From assembly GCA_944381935.1 (NCBI GenBank), contig CALWMN010000001.1, positions 241,153 through 305,152 on the forward strand: 64,000 nt of DNA, in the 5' to 3' direction. How positions within the stretch are numbered: position 1 is the first letter of the stretch; every line of letters starts with the position of its first letter. The notes beneath the pieces are model-generated. The model made no database searches. It was not told where the DNA came from and saw only the letters and a list, made by a program, of their open reading frames with translations. This document shows, piece by piece, positions 1 to 7,374 of this stretch. The position numbers and the translations under genes are program-made. The DNA is from an uncultured Mediterraneibacter sp. Lineage in GTDB: Bacteria > Bacillota > Clostridia > Lachnospirales > Lachnospiraceae.

Positions 1-1596
1 TCTGATCTTATTGATAGGAAGTATAAATTAAAATATTACTACTGGATAGACATTGATAGTCTTATTGAAAACATCCGATACCAAATCAACAGGCAAAAGG
101 GGGCGACAGACTTCCATATTTTTCACTGTATTTTTAAGGCGCTCTATCATTCTCCCGATTGCAGTCATTATTTCAATTTTTTGACTTCAGAAAGCAGTTT
201 TAATTTTTCTACACTACGAAACAAAAAGTTTCTAGCCGGATGCCACTACATCTTTGAAACCATTTTGGAAAACCATTGTATTTTATATGGTTTTTATCAA
301 ACATTACACCAAAATCCTGGGCAGAAAATACGAATCAGTGCTAAAACAACCAAAGAACGAAAAGAAAAGTCATTCGGACAATATGATAATACACTAGCTC
401 AAAACTATAACAAATATAAACTTCGTTTCCAAAAATTCAGCGAAAATTATTCTTATCAATATTTAAAAGAGCATTATAGTTTTTCTGAAACAACTGGATT
501 TCCTGTTGCATTTGAATATAACGAACCTTTAGCCCGCTTTTTATTCACTCAGTTTTCAATACGGACTTTTGATGCCAATGTCGGGAAACCTTCTTCGCTA
601 AAATATTACCAAACACTTTTTTGCGAAATCAAAAGATTTCAAAATGGCTGGAAAGATAAGAATAATGATTACTGCGGAAATTGCTTTGGCGAAATCTGCA
701 AATGCAGCAGAAAGAATGCCCAAAAACTTCCCCAAATCGCTTCTTTAACATTTGAGTATTCCATCGAATATCTGTACGGCTTCTCCTTTTTCCGTTCAGT
801 GTTTGAACTGTTGAACTACATTTATAACAAAGCAGCGTATACATCAAATAGTCCAAAAAGTACATGCAAAAAACACCATATTCTCTATCACCCTGAATTT
901 AGGATTATGCTCGAAAATTTATCTGGTGATCCTACTTTAGATTTAATTTCACAGGTTGCCAGTTTACCAATGGTATATAATCGCTATTTTTTTCTTCAAT
1001 ACATACTGTACAATATTGTCTCTTCTGAAAAATTGGAACGTGACATTTTACCACTTGGCAAGCATTCATTATTTGAACAGCTCCCCGGCGCACCAGCATC
1101 GAACTTTTATTTGATTGAAGATGGATTATCTCGTGCCGGAAATTACATTCAAAGGATGCACTATATTGTACTCCCACTCCTTGAAGATTTGTGGAGTGTA
1201 ATAACCCATGAGTTATCTGAAATAAATCTACAGACTTACGAGCAATATATTAGTTCCAATTCAGATATTTTAAGCTTTGACTTTTCTTCCTATGAAATAC
1301 ACGATTTTGAAGAAATAGAAAATTTTTCTTTGCAAGAAAATAAAAAAACCTTTTATACCAAACTCAGAGAAAAGGCTTCTAAGTCCTTTCCTAAAATTGA
1401 CACACTATTAGATTCCGTTTCCAAACCACATGCTGTCAAATTGCTTAATAATTACTTAACCTATTCCCGCATTGATAACATCCCTAAAGATACGACTGAA
1501 CAATTATTTGTGTCTAGTAGTGACGGTACATCAAAATCTTTAAAAGCCCAGCATACAGATATGCTCTCTGACTTTGCGAAAAAAATATTTAAGTAA
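1..1596 (+). CDS. Unknown AT-rich protein, 5' end outside the window
   Basis: The reading frame is open from base 1, so the gene begins upstream of the window and at least 531 residues are visible. A TTG at 181 is an internal codon and not a convincing start because no ribosome binding site precedes it. The visible protein has a cysteine cluster at residues 225-235 of the visible part (C-x2-C-x4-C-x-C) that could bind zinc, followed by a long, mostly helical stretch rich in aromatic residues. I do not recognise a family. It is the only long gene on the plus strand in the left island and is markedly AT-rich, which suggests recent transfer. A defence or other accessory role is possible but unsupported. 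Confidence 0.75.
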   Translation, partial: SDLIDRKYKLKYYYWIDIDSLIENIRYQINRQKGATDFHIFHCIFKALYHSPDCSHYFNFLTSESSFNFSTLRNKKFLAGCHYIFETILENHCILYGFYQTLHQNPGQKIRISAKTTKERKEKSFGQYDNTLAQNYNKYKLRFQKFSENYSYQYLKEHYSFSETTGFPVAFEYNEPLARFLFTQFSIRTFDANVGKPSSLKYYQTLFCEIKRFQNGWKDKNNDYCGNCFGEICKCSRKNAQKLPQIASLTFEYSIEYLYGFSFFRSVFELLNYIYNKAAYTSNSPKSTCKKHHILYHPEFRIMLENLSGDPTLDLISQVASLPMVYNRYFFLQYILYNIVSSEKLERDILPLGKHSLFEQLPGAPASNFYLIEDGLSRAGNYIQRMHYIVLPLLEDLWSVITHELSEINLQTYEQYISSNSDILSFDFSSYEIHDFEEIENFSLQENKKTFYTKLREKASKSFPKIDTLLDSVSKPHAVKLLNNYLTYSRIDNIPKDTTEQLFVSSSDGTSKSLKAQHTDMLSDFAKKIFK

Positions 1597-1691
1597 CCCC
1601 ATTTCCCTATCTCCCCCGGATTTTAGGATATATTTATACCATTTTCAGATATAAAGCCTACAAAACCGGGGGATTTAAGGGATTAGGGGGT
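1594..1691. terminator. Large imperfect inverted repeat between convergent genes
   Basis: The stop of the first gene is followed by a C-rich arm (about 1594-1624, including TCTCCCCCGGATTTT) and a G-rich arm (about 1662-1691, including AAAACCGGGGGATTT). The arms pair over roughly 28 bases with a few bulges, leaving a loop of about 37 nt. It sits between two convergent genes and could serve as a bidirectional terminator, though neither side has a clean T-run. It could also be the end of a small inserted element. Confidence 0.4.
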
Positions 1692-1720
1692 ACTGCTATT
1701 ATAATAATCTACAATGCAAT

Positions 1721-2614
1721 TTACATCTGTATCTGTCCTGTCTGGCTATCATAAAAATATATATGGTCTGACAGTACCTCTTCCTCTGCTACCATCGTAC
1801 TATTCACTTCACGTACCATTTCATCCAATGCCTTTCCCGGTATCCCCGCGCTCTCCGGCACCAGGATGGACTCGTGGACACTTGAAGGCAGGATGTAAAA
1901 GCTCTGCCCGTCTGCAATCTTCTCCAGAAGCGGCTTGCAAAGCAGCTTTGCCGCGCCGTACATATTATTCTGATTCGTCAGGACATATATCCCTGCTCCC
2001 TCCATCTTCTCCTTGCCCGCAGTTTTTGATCCTGCCGTCATTTTCCTAAGCGTTTCGTCCATATCTGTCAGAAGATATCTCTGCTCAAGATTGTTTTCTT
2101 CTGCCTGTGCGATCAGTTCTTCTTCCTTTATGTCCCACCGGGCAAGATTCTCCTTTTTTATCTTCATATTTCCCTGCCCCTCATTTATCGGAAGCACCAG
2201 CATATAGCATACCGCAAGGTCCAGAAACGGATGCCATACCAGATCTTTTAAAAACTCACTGTTTCGTTCCTTTGACAGCAGCACCGGATAAACATGGTTT
2301 TTTGCCGCTTCCCACGACAATACTGCTTCTTCCCATTCTTCTGAGTTGCTCCTTGCCTCCGCATCTTCAACGCAGCGCAGAAGCACCCTTTCGCACTCCT
2401 CAACCGGAATCCCGATCTCATGCATCTCAAAAAAGCCTTTTATGCTGATGGACGGAATTGCCTGTATTTCCCCTTTCTCCTTTTTATCAAAGATCAGTTT
2501 CCTGTCCCTGGTATCGTTGCATTTTATTACTTCTTCCTCCCTAATCTCGTAGTCCTCTTTTAACCTCTCCTGTAACCTTGTGTGCATTTCCCGCACAAAT
2601 TCTTCATACTGCAT
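1721..2614 (-). CDS. DUF5688 family protein
   Basis: A 297-residue protein with the layout of the DUF5688 family: an N-terminal acidic helical part, a central stretch on growth-phase-like 'DNMYGA' and 'LCKPLLEKIADG' style strands, and a C-terminal 'FYILPSSVHE' segment. These proteins are common in Lachnospiraceae mobile elements and have no known function. The start is the ATG at 2614, preceded by AGGAGAAAAGGAAT. An upstream in-frame GTG at 2647 has no good ribosome binding site. It is cotranscribed downstream of recT in the minus direction, 62 bases away. Confidence 0.65.
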   Translation of the reverse strand: MQYEEFVREMHTRLQERLKEDYEIREEEVIKCNDTRDRKLIFDKKEKGEIQAIPSISIKGFFEMHEIGIPVEECERVLLRCVEDAEARSNSEEWEEAVLSWEAAKNHVYPVLLSKERNSEFLKDLVWHPFLDLAVCYMLVLPINEGQGNMKIKKENLARWDIKEEELIAQAEENNLEQRYLLTDMDETLRKMTAGSKTAGKEKMEGAGIYVLTNQNNMYGAAKLLCKPLLEKIADGQSFYILPSSVHESILVPESAGIPGKALDEMVREVNSTMVAEEEVLSDHIYFYDSQTGQIQM

Positions 2615-2676
2615 ATTCCTTTTCTCCTGTCTTTTTTCAACTGACACTCTGTCTCTGTCTGCATATGCCGTTACAT

Positions 2677-3489
2677 TTATGCACTTTCCTCTGTATAAGC
2701 TGCGTCAAAGATGTCCTCAGTGCTCACTTCATCCATGCTTTCGGCAATCTTATTCCTGATCGTCTCGTCCGTGGAAATCGCCTTGCGGAAATCCGCCTTA
2801 ATCGGGGCGTACTTCAACGCCTGCTTGATGACCGTCTTTTTCGCCATGCTCTCATAACTGGTTTTCCACGGACTGAAAGAGGTATCAAAGGCTTTGGAGT
2901 ATTCTTTCGCAAAAGCATCTATTGCTGTTTTACTCATGACCTCGAATCCGAATCCCCCGTTCGTCAGCTTGAACATCCCGTAGAAAAGCCGGACTTCCCC
3001 TCGTTCCCCCAATGTCGGACGGTGTTCCAGTTTTGGGTTCAACCCCAGTTCATACTCAAACTCATCATTTTCATAGACTGCCTGCGCAGAAATAATCTGT
3101 ATCTGCGGATTCCGGTATCCCAGGTCAATCAGACCTTTATAGCCGATCTGGAACTGGCACTCCATTGTCCCCTTGTTGTTGTAGGGAATAAGGTATGCCT
3201 GTCCAAGCGGCGTATTCGGTTCCAGTCCAAGCTGCGCGGCGTTCATCAGCGCCGCGAGGAAGCTCATCTGCGTACATTCCTGCAGTTTAGGCGTAGTATT
3301 TAATGCAGATAATGCCATCCTCGTGAAACGTTCCGGCGTTATCACTTCAGGCAGAGCTTTCTTGATCTCCGGCTCCATCGCCTTGATCAGATCCGCTATG
3401 CTCATGGATTTTGTCAGCTTTGCCTCGCCCTTTGTGACTTCTGCTTTCTTAGCCAGTTCTTCTTTTACGTTTGTCGTTCTTCCTGCCAT
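2677..3489 (-). CDS. recT: RecT single-strand annealing recombinase
   Basis: A 270-residue RecT family protein. It should bind single-stranded DNA and anneal complementary strands during phage-type recombination. The family pattern is clear: 'MSIADLIKAMEPEIKKALP' near residue 29, then 'CTQMSFLAALMNAAQLGLEPN' and 'LIPYNNKGTMECQFQIGYKGLI' in the middle, and an alpha-helical 'SKAFDTSFSPWKTSYESMAKKTVIKQ' segment toward the end. The ATG at 3489 follows GGAGGAAAAGCAG. The natural partner, a YqaJ-type exonuclease, is encoded 850 bases upstream on the same strand, with a toxin-antitoxin pair between them. Confidence 0.93.
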   Translation of the reverse strand: MAGRTTNVKEELAKKAEVTKGEAKLTKSMSIADLIKAMEPEIKKALPEVITPERFTRMALSALNTTPKLQECTQMSFLAALMNAAQLGLEPNTPLGQAYLIPYNNKGTMECQFQIGYKGLIDLGYRNPQIQIISAQAVYENDEFEYELGLNPKLEHRPTLGERGEVRLFYGMFKLTNGGFGFEVMSKTAIDAFAKEYSKAFDTSFSPWKTSYESMAKKTVIKQALKYAPIKADFRKAISTDETIRNKIAESMDEVSTEDIFDAAYTEESA

Positions 3490-3553
3490 CTGCTTTTCCT
3501 CCGAAATAAAAAGAGACAGGATACTGCTCCTGCCTCCGTAATATATCTATCTG

Positions 3554-3877
3554 TTATTCTTTTATCTCTGATATCCCAAATAAGATTTTAAGGTAATCCT
3601 GACGCTCATTTAAAATACGTATGATACGGATCTGTTCCATCTCTACCCGGTAGAAAATGTAATTATTCTCACAAAACAGGCAGCGGTATTCCGTCTTGAT
3701 TCCCGTAATCGAGGATACCTCTGCTCCCATATAAGGAAATACAGTCAGATTCCTTGCATTTTCTGTAATTTTCCGCAAAATCTTTTCTGCCAGTTCTTCG
3801 CTGTTCCAAGTCTCTAAAACAGTCTCCCTGATATGAAACAAATCTTCCCGTGCCTTTGGCGAATAATATAATTCCAT
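3554..3877 (-). CDS. RelE/ParE family toxin
   Basis: A 107-residue protein of the RelE/ParE toxin superfamily. It shows the N-terminal 'YYSPKAREDL' strand and helix, a middle 'NLTVFPYMGAEV' turn, the 'YRCLFCENNYIFYRV' strand pair and the C-terminal 'IRIIRILNERQDY' strand that closes the fold. Family members either cleave mRNA on the ribosome (RelE) or poison gyrase (ParE); the sequence alone does not decide. I chose the ATG at 3877, one base after the antitoxin stop, which gives the usual antitoxin-first tight coupling. The longer frame starting at 3955 lies wholly inside the antitoxin gene. Confidence 0.85.
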   Translation of the reverse strand: MELYYSPKAREDLFHIRETVLETWNSEELAEKILRKITENARNLTVFPYMGAEVSSITGIKTEYRCLFCENNYIFYRVEMEQIRIIRILNERQDYLKILFGISEIKE

Positions 3878-3878
3878 C

Positions 3879-4124
3879 TCAAAGTCCCAGTGACTTTTCC
3901 ACTTCATCGGCAGAAAGCCATCCGTCCTTTCCTGCGGACTGTTCACCCTCCCCAAGTTTTGACATTAAGGCAAGAGCCGCACGCATTTTATCGTATTCTT
4001 TCATATCAAGTATCACATATTCCCCACGCCCGTTTTTTGTCAGAAATATCGGAGAACCCTCCTGTGCTTCTTTCAATACTTCCGTATAATTTCTCAGATC
4101 AGAAATCGGTTTAATGTTTGGCAT
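3879..4124 (-). CDS. Phd/YefM family antitoxin
   Basis: An 81-residue antitoxin beginning 'MPNIKPISDLRNYTEVL', the standard YefM/Phd N-terminal DNA-binding part, followed by 'SPIFLTKNGRGEYVILDMKEYDKM' and a disordered C-terminal tail that should wrap around the toxin. The ATG at 4124 lies 8 bases after AAAGGG; a second ATG at 4133 is too close to that site. The toxin gene follows one base after the stop. Autoregulation is likely through the palindrome just upstream of the promoter. Confidence 0.85.
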   Translation of the reverse strand: MPNIKPISDLRNYTEVLKEAQEGSPIFLTKNGRGEYVILDMKEYDKMRAALALMSKLGEGEQSAGKDGWLSADEVEKSLGL

Positions 4125-4151
4125 ATCATACACCCTTTCATCTTTTTTTAT

Positions 4152-4201
4152 AGTATATCACTCTCCTTTAAAAATAACAATGTAAATTCACACGTGAATT
4201 T
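4152..4201 (-). promoter_or_regulatory. Promoter and candidate operator of the toxin-antitoxin pair
   Basis: Reading the minus strand, TTGTTA (4175-4180) and TATACT (4152-4157) are separated by exactly 17 bases and point to the antitoxin gene. Immediately upstream of the -35 box lies AAATTCA-CACG-TGAATTT (4184-4201), a 7-bp inverted repeat with a 4-bp spacer, suitable for binding by the antitoxin or toxin-antitoxin complex. Confidence 0.6.
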
Positions 4202-4337
4202 ATCAGCATTTATTCTTCCCTGTCTGTTACTCATCCCATATCTTTTTAATCAGCCAATATAACAGTCTCTCCCTGATCTTCATTTTTCCTTTCCCGCAGG
4301 CGGCAGGACTCCCCGCCGCCCGCACGATCTGTTTATT

Positions 4338-5264
4338 TTATGCCGCTTTAACCGTAAACCGCCGGCTCACCGTCTCCTTACGGTATTTCTCGTAAATCTC
4401 CGGCTGTTCTTCTTTCAGGCGTTTCTCGTCCAGGCGGTTGCTGCTCACGGCTTTCCAGGATACCCGGTAATGCTCATTCTCTGCAAGCTCCGCTTCTCCG
4501 AGATACAGCTTCAGCTCCTGCTCGATCTGCTTTTTCTCTATATCCATGCGCTCGATCACCGCAAGAAGCTCCTGCCTGCGCTGTAACTTTTCATCGAATC
4601 CGGTCAGGGGAATACTCTCCGGCACAGACTGTCTGTAATACTCTGCGATCACACTGTCCGCAATCTTAGAGCCGTCCGGGTCCGGTAGGATTTTTTTCTG
4701 CACATGGTTCTCCCAGAAATCTTTTTCAACCTCCGTCAGATAATGGATCATCTCCTCATCCCGTTCGATCCTGCACCACTTGAACTCTCTGCCATAGATC
4801 AGGACGGCAATATACCAACACTCTGCTCCCGTCACCGCCATGTAGTGATGGCACTGTAATTCATAATGTGCGGGAATCTTCCCGTCTTTCCAATGGTCCG
4901 CCAGATAAGGACTTGCCGTTTTACACTCCAGTCCGGCGTTCTCCCCTACTACCATACGGTCTACATCTGCAATCATAAAAGGATACTGCTCATTATAAAA
5001 CATGGCATTTGCGCGCCTGACCTTTTTCCCTGCCGCTTCCATAAACCTTTTTGCCACATAGTCCTCAAACTCCCTGCCCTGCCGCATGGCTTCGTTGTCA
5101 ATCTGTTCTGTCTCTTCTGTCGTCTTATCCAGATAGACCGCCATTGCGGAGCGGTACGGGTTCAACCCGCAGACCGCCCCGGCATCCGATCCTCCGATAC
5201 CATTTTTGCGGTATCTCAGCCATAATTCTTCCGCCATTCCCAGCGTAGATACTAATTTCTTCAT
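4338..5264 (-). CDS. YqaJ family viral recombinase / lambda-type exonuclease
   Basis: A 308-residue member of the YqaJ/lambda-exonuclease branch of the PD-(D/E)XK nucleases. It should resect double-stranded DNA 5' to 3' to make substrate for RecT. Visible motifs are 'GIGGSDAGAVCGLNPY' near residue 22, an acidic 'MIADVDRMV' strand, the catalytic E-x-K in 'GLECKTASP', and 'YELQCHHYMAVTG'. The C-terminal 80 residues are a coiled-coil-like charged helix. Its start overlaps the stop of the upstream DUF3848 gene by 4 bases (ATGA), so the two are translationally coupled. Confidence 0.9.
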   Translation of the reverse strand: MKKLVSTLGMAEELWLRYRKNGIGGSDAGAVCGLNPYRSAMAVYLDKTTEETEQIDNEAMRQGREFEDYVAKRFMEAAGKKVRRANAMFYNEQYPFMIADVDRMVVGENAGLECKTASPYLADHWKDGKIPAHYELQCHHYMAVTGAECWYIAVLIYGREFKWCRIERDEEMIHYLTEVEKDFWENHVQKKILPDPDGSKIADSVIAEYYRQSVPESIPLTGFDEKLQRRQELLAVIERMDIEKKQIEQELKLYLGEAELAENEHYRVSWKAVSSNRLDEKRLKEEQPEIYEKYRKETVSRRFTVKAA

Positions 5265-5605
5265 GCTGACTTCACCTCCTGCTCTTTCCTGCGGCTGTCC
5301 TGCATTTTCCTGATTTCCCCTGCCAGATACTCAACAAAGTCCTGTCTGCGGTAGTCCTCATACGACATCCACTCCTGATATAAGAACGCAAGCAGATTCG
5401 GAACAACAAGCAGTGTCTCTAAAACCTCTTCCTGATAGTTCCGTTTCTCTGCCAGCAGCTCATAAAGATTGATGATGCTGTCAATCTCATACGCCATCCC
5501 GTAGATTTCTTCTTTCTCTTTCTGAAGCGTCTCCTGTTTAAATCCGGAAAGCTCCCGGCTTATCTTTTCACACAGGAGCTTTTCCATCCTTTCTTTATCT
5601 GCCAT
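5261..5605 (-). CDS. DUF3848-like small protein
   Basis: A 114-residue acidic helical protein resembling DUF3848, a family found next to DUF932 and recombination genes in mobile elements. The start is the ATG at 5605, 9 bases after AAGGAG; a longer frame reaching 5653 runs back into the DUF932 gene. It lies between DUF932 (13-base gap) and the YqaJ gene (4-base overlap), so the three form one transcription unit. Function is unknown; the context suggests help in recombination or replication of the element. Confidence 0.6.
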   Translation of the reverse strand: MADKERMEKLLCEKISRELSGFKQETLQKEKEEIYGMAYEIDSIINLYELLAEKRNYQEEVLETLLVVPNLLAFLYQEWMSYEDYRRQDFVEYLAGEIRKMQDSRRKEQEVKSA

Positions 5606-5618
5606 ACATTTTTTCTCC

Positions 5619-6551
5619 TTACGCCGCGCTGACCATCTGGTATGCTTTATCAATCAGCGGGTTCCCCTCCACTGTCCGGGCGAACAGGTTTTCCTTATAA
5701 TTCGCTGTCTTTCTGAGCGGCTTTGAATGGGTGGCAAAATCAGATACCGCGTTGATGAAGCGGTAGGCATTGTTCCCCACATCCTGCAGATCCGGTGCAT
5801 CAAAATAGCGGCGTTTCATATCCTCCTGAAGCCGCTTCATGTTCCGTATCTGCTGGGGAGTTGAACCGTCCTCCACGGGCAGGAGGATCTCAATGTAGTC
5901 CATGACCTGTTTATCCGTCAGTTTCTTCTTCCTTAAGGATTCAAACTCTTTTCCAAGCTCGTCCATGTACGTCTCTGCCATAAATAATGTATCCTTTGCC
6001 TCTTTCATCTTCCCCCTGATATCCCCCGTATGGTTCATAGACCACGACCGTTTCGCCGTTTTCAGCGCAAGGTTTAAGGTATTCTGGCACACCACACGGA
6101 TCGGCATCAGAGCCACCTTGATTGCACCGCTCCCGTCATGGGCGTTGGAAAACAGGAGATAGGGACTGATCCGTTCCCCTGAAATAATGTATTCATGGGG
6201 CATATGCGCCAGCAGCCACACCCGCCTGCCGCCCTGCAGACTCCCGGCTGTCTCATAGCGGACGCCCTCTCCTAACAGTTCGTCCGTAAAGGCAAACGCC
6301 TCCCTGTTCTGCACAATTTTATAGCGGTCTGTCACCACACCCAGTACGCGCCTGTCAGAATCCCGGACATTTGCCCTGTATCCGTCAATCATTTCTTCTT
6401 CCCGCGTATAGATCGGCTCCTGAACTACGTTCCAGTTCAGTCCTGCCGCAACCAGCGCACCCTCTGAATCCGGCGCTTCGATCACCTTTGTTCCCAGTCC
6501 GTGCCACGGAGCTGTCCTTACATAAAACATACTTTCCACATTTGCCGACAT
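5619..6551 (-). CDS. DUF932 domain protein (phage/plasmid-like protein)
   Basis: A 310-residue DUF932 protein. The N-terminal 'PWHGLGT' motif near residue 15, 'GVVTDRYKIVQNREAF', 'YLLFSNAHDGSGAIKVALMPIRVVCQNTLNLAL' and the C-terminal helix pair are all characteristic. The family is encoded by phages, plasmids and integrative elements; its biochemical role is not established. The ATG at 6551 follows AGGAGGATTATC. It heads the DUF932-DUF3848-YqaJ operon. Confidence 0.88.
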   Translation of the reverse strand: MSANVESMFYVRTAPWHGLGTKVIEAPDSEGALVAAGLNWNVVQEPIYTREEEMIDGYRANVRDSDRRVLGVVTDRYKIVQNREAFAFTDELLGEGVRYETAGSLQGGRRVWLLAHMPHEYIISGERISPYLLFSNAHDGSGAIKVALMPIRVVCQNTLNLALKTAKRSWSMNHTGDIRGKMKEAKDTLFMAETYMDELGKEFESLRKKKLTDKQVMDYIEILLPVEDGSTPQQIRNMKRLQEDMKRRYFDAPDLQDVGNNAYRFINAVSDFATHSKPLRKTANYKENLFARTVEGNPLIDKAYQMVSAA

Positions 6552-6614
6552 GATAATCCTCCTTTGTCTGAATCGTTTTTTACTTTTTTTGTTTCTCTTG
6601 TTACCATTTACCTG

Positions 6615-6689
6615 TCACTCATCCGCGATTACTTCCAGCAGCTTGATTCCGCATCCGAGCAGAACAACCGCAATCTGGATTCCTTTCAC
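6615..6689 (-). CDS. Tiny hydrophobic ORF with strong ribosome binding site
   Basis: A 24-codon ORF (GTG start) encoding V/MKGIQIAVVLLGCGIKLLEV followed by IADE. GGAGGT lies 6 bases upstream of the start, which is better than many annotated genes here. The peptide has one hydrophobic segment and could be a membrane micropeptide. It sits between the 82-residue gene and the DUF932 gene. Too short for family recognition; the ribosome binding site and position are the only support. Confidence 0.45.
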   Translation of the reverse strand: MKGIQIAVVLLGCGIKLLEVIADE

Positions 6690-6731
6690 AGGCTCACCTC
6701 CCTCCTGATAAATTTGTGTAATAAAATAAGA

Positions 6732-6753
6732 CAGAACCCGTGATTGGATTCTG
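6732..6753 (-). terminator. Terminator-like hairpin after the 82-residue gene
   Basis: CAGAACCC (6732-6739) and GGATTCTG (6746-6753) form an 8-bp stem with one wobble pair. On the minus strand it is followed by TTATTTTATT. It fits termination of the 6782-7030 gene, or attenuation into the tiny ORF and DUF932 operon. Confidence 0.45.
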
Positions 6754-6758
6754 CCAGA

Positions 6759-6781
6759 TTTCACTATAATATATCATTGAA
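6759..6781. repeat. Palindromic repeat copy 1
   Basis: TTTCACTATAATATATCATTGAA is an imperfect palindrome (TTCA at one end, TGAA at the other). It abuts the stop codon of the 82-residue gene. A close copy, with a 3-base insertion and one substitution, lies at 7118-7143 on the other side of the same gene. Confidence 0.5.
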
Positions 6782-7030
6782 TCAGGGAATATTTTCTACG
6801 TTCCCCTCGTCTATCCCGGACTCCTGTTCCTCTATCTCAGGCTCCTCATTATCTGTCTCAAACTCCTGATCCTCTATCTGAGTTTTCCTCTTTTTATCCC
6901 TATACTTTACCTCCTCTAACTTATTTTTTGCATTGGTAACAGCACATCCTGCTCCTAACATAAGGTCTTCCACTTTTCCGAAAAATCCCGTCCCAATGCC
7001 TGTGCCAAACAGACCAAATCCATCAAACAT
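6782..7030 (-). CDS. Small acidic hypothetical protein
   Basis: An 82-residue protein. It starts MFDGFGLFGTGIGTGFFG, a glycine-rich hydrophobic patch, then has a short helix 'VEDLMLGAGCAVTNAKNKL' and ends in a strongly acidic tail rich in E and D. The start at 7030 is chosen because AGGAGG lies 8 bases upstream; the longer frame to 7123 has no such site. No family is recognised. The gene is flanked by two copies of the same palindromic repeat, so it may be a separately acquired cassette. Confidence 0.55.
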   Translation of the reverse strand: MFDGFGLFGTGIGTGFFGKVEDLMLGAGCAVTNAKNKLEEVKYRDKKRKTQIEDQEFETDNEEPEIEEQESGIDEGNVENIP

Positions 7031-7117
7031 CTCGCTTTCCTCCTTTTTCGCATGAAACGGCAGAGAATCATTCCCTGCCGTTTGCATATCATTAGCTTTT
7101 CTATTTTTGTTGAATGG

Positions 7118-7143
7118 TTTCACTATTATAATATGTCATTGAA
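7118..7143. repeat. Palindromic repeat copy 2
   Basis: TTTCACTATTATAATATGTC followed by ATTGAA matches the repeat at 6759-6781 apart from a 3-base insertion and one A to G change. Its ends (TTTCA and TGAAA) are inverted. See the copy at 6759. Confidence 0.5.
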
Positions 7144-7162
7144 ACTCTGGAGTTTGACAGGA

Positions 7163-7190
7163 AAAGCAGGAAATTTGCTCTGCCTGCTTT
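7163..7190. terminator. Bidirectional terminator-like hairpin
   Basis: AAAGCAGG (7163-7170) and CCTGCTTT (7183-7190) form an 8-bp stem. T-runs follow on the plus strand, and a shorter one on the minus strand. On the minus strand it would end the transcript of the 38-residue ORF and the J-domain gene. Confidence 0.55.
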
Positions 7191-7224
7191 TTGTATTTCT
7201 TGCCGATCATCCTTCTGTCTTTAC

Positions 7225-7341
7225 TTAACTGGTGCAGGAATTAAGCAAAATAAGTGCCAGAAAGAAAAGCATACCAAGTCCCATAACCATTTGAATAAGT
7301 CCTTTCAAGCATCCCATTCCACATCCATTATCATTATTCAT
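7225..7341 (-). CDS. Small single-span membrane protein, 38 residues
   Basis: An ORF of 38 codons (ATG at 7341) with GAGGTGAT about 7 bases upstream, a near-ideal ribosome binding site. The peptide starts MNNDNGCGMGCLKGLI and continues into one long hydrophobic segment (about residues 12-33), ending NSCTS. It follows the J-domain membrane protein gene by 33 bases on the same strand and is probably cotranscribed with it. Function is unknown; a small partner subunit of the J-domain membrane protein is possible. Confidence 0.6.
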   Translation of the reverse strand: MNNDNGCGMGCLKGLIQMVMGLGMLFFLALILLNSCTS

Positions 7342-7374
7342 ATTTTATATCACCTCTATTTTTGTATTTACTAA

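Noticed and set aside
1714-2448. Plus-strand ORFs opposite the DUF5688 gene
   Set aside because: They are proline- and serine-rich shadows of the minus-strand gene without ribosome binding sites.
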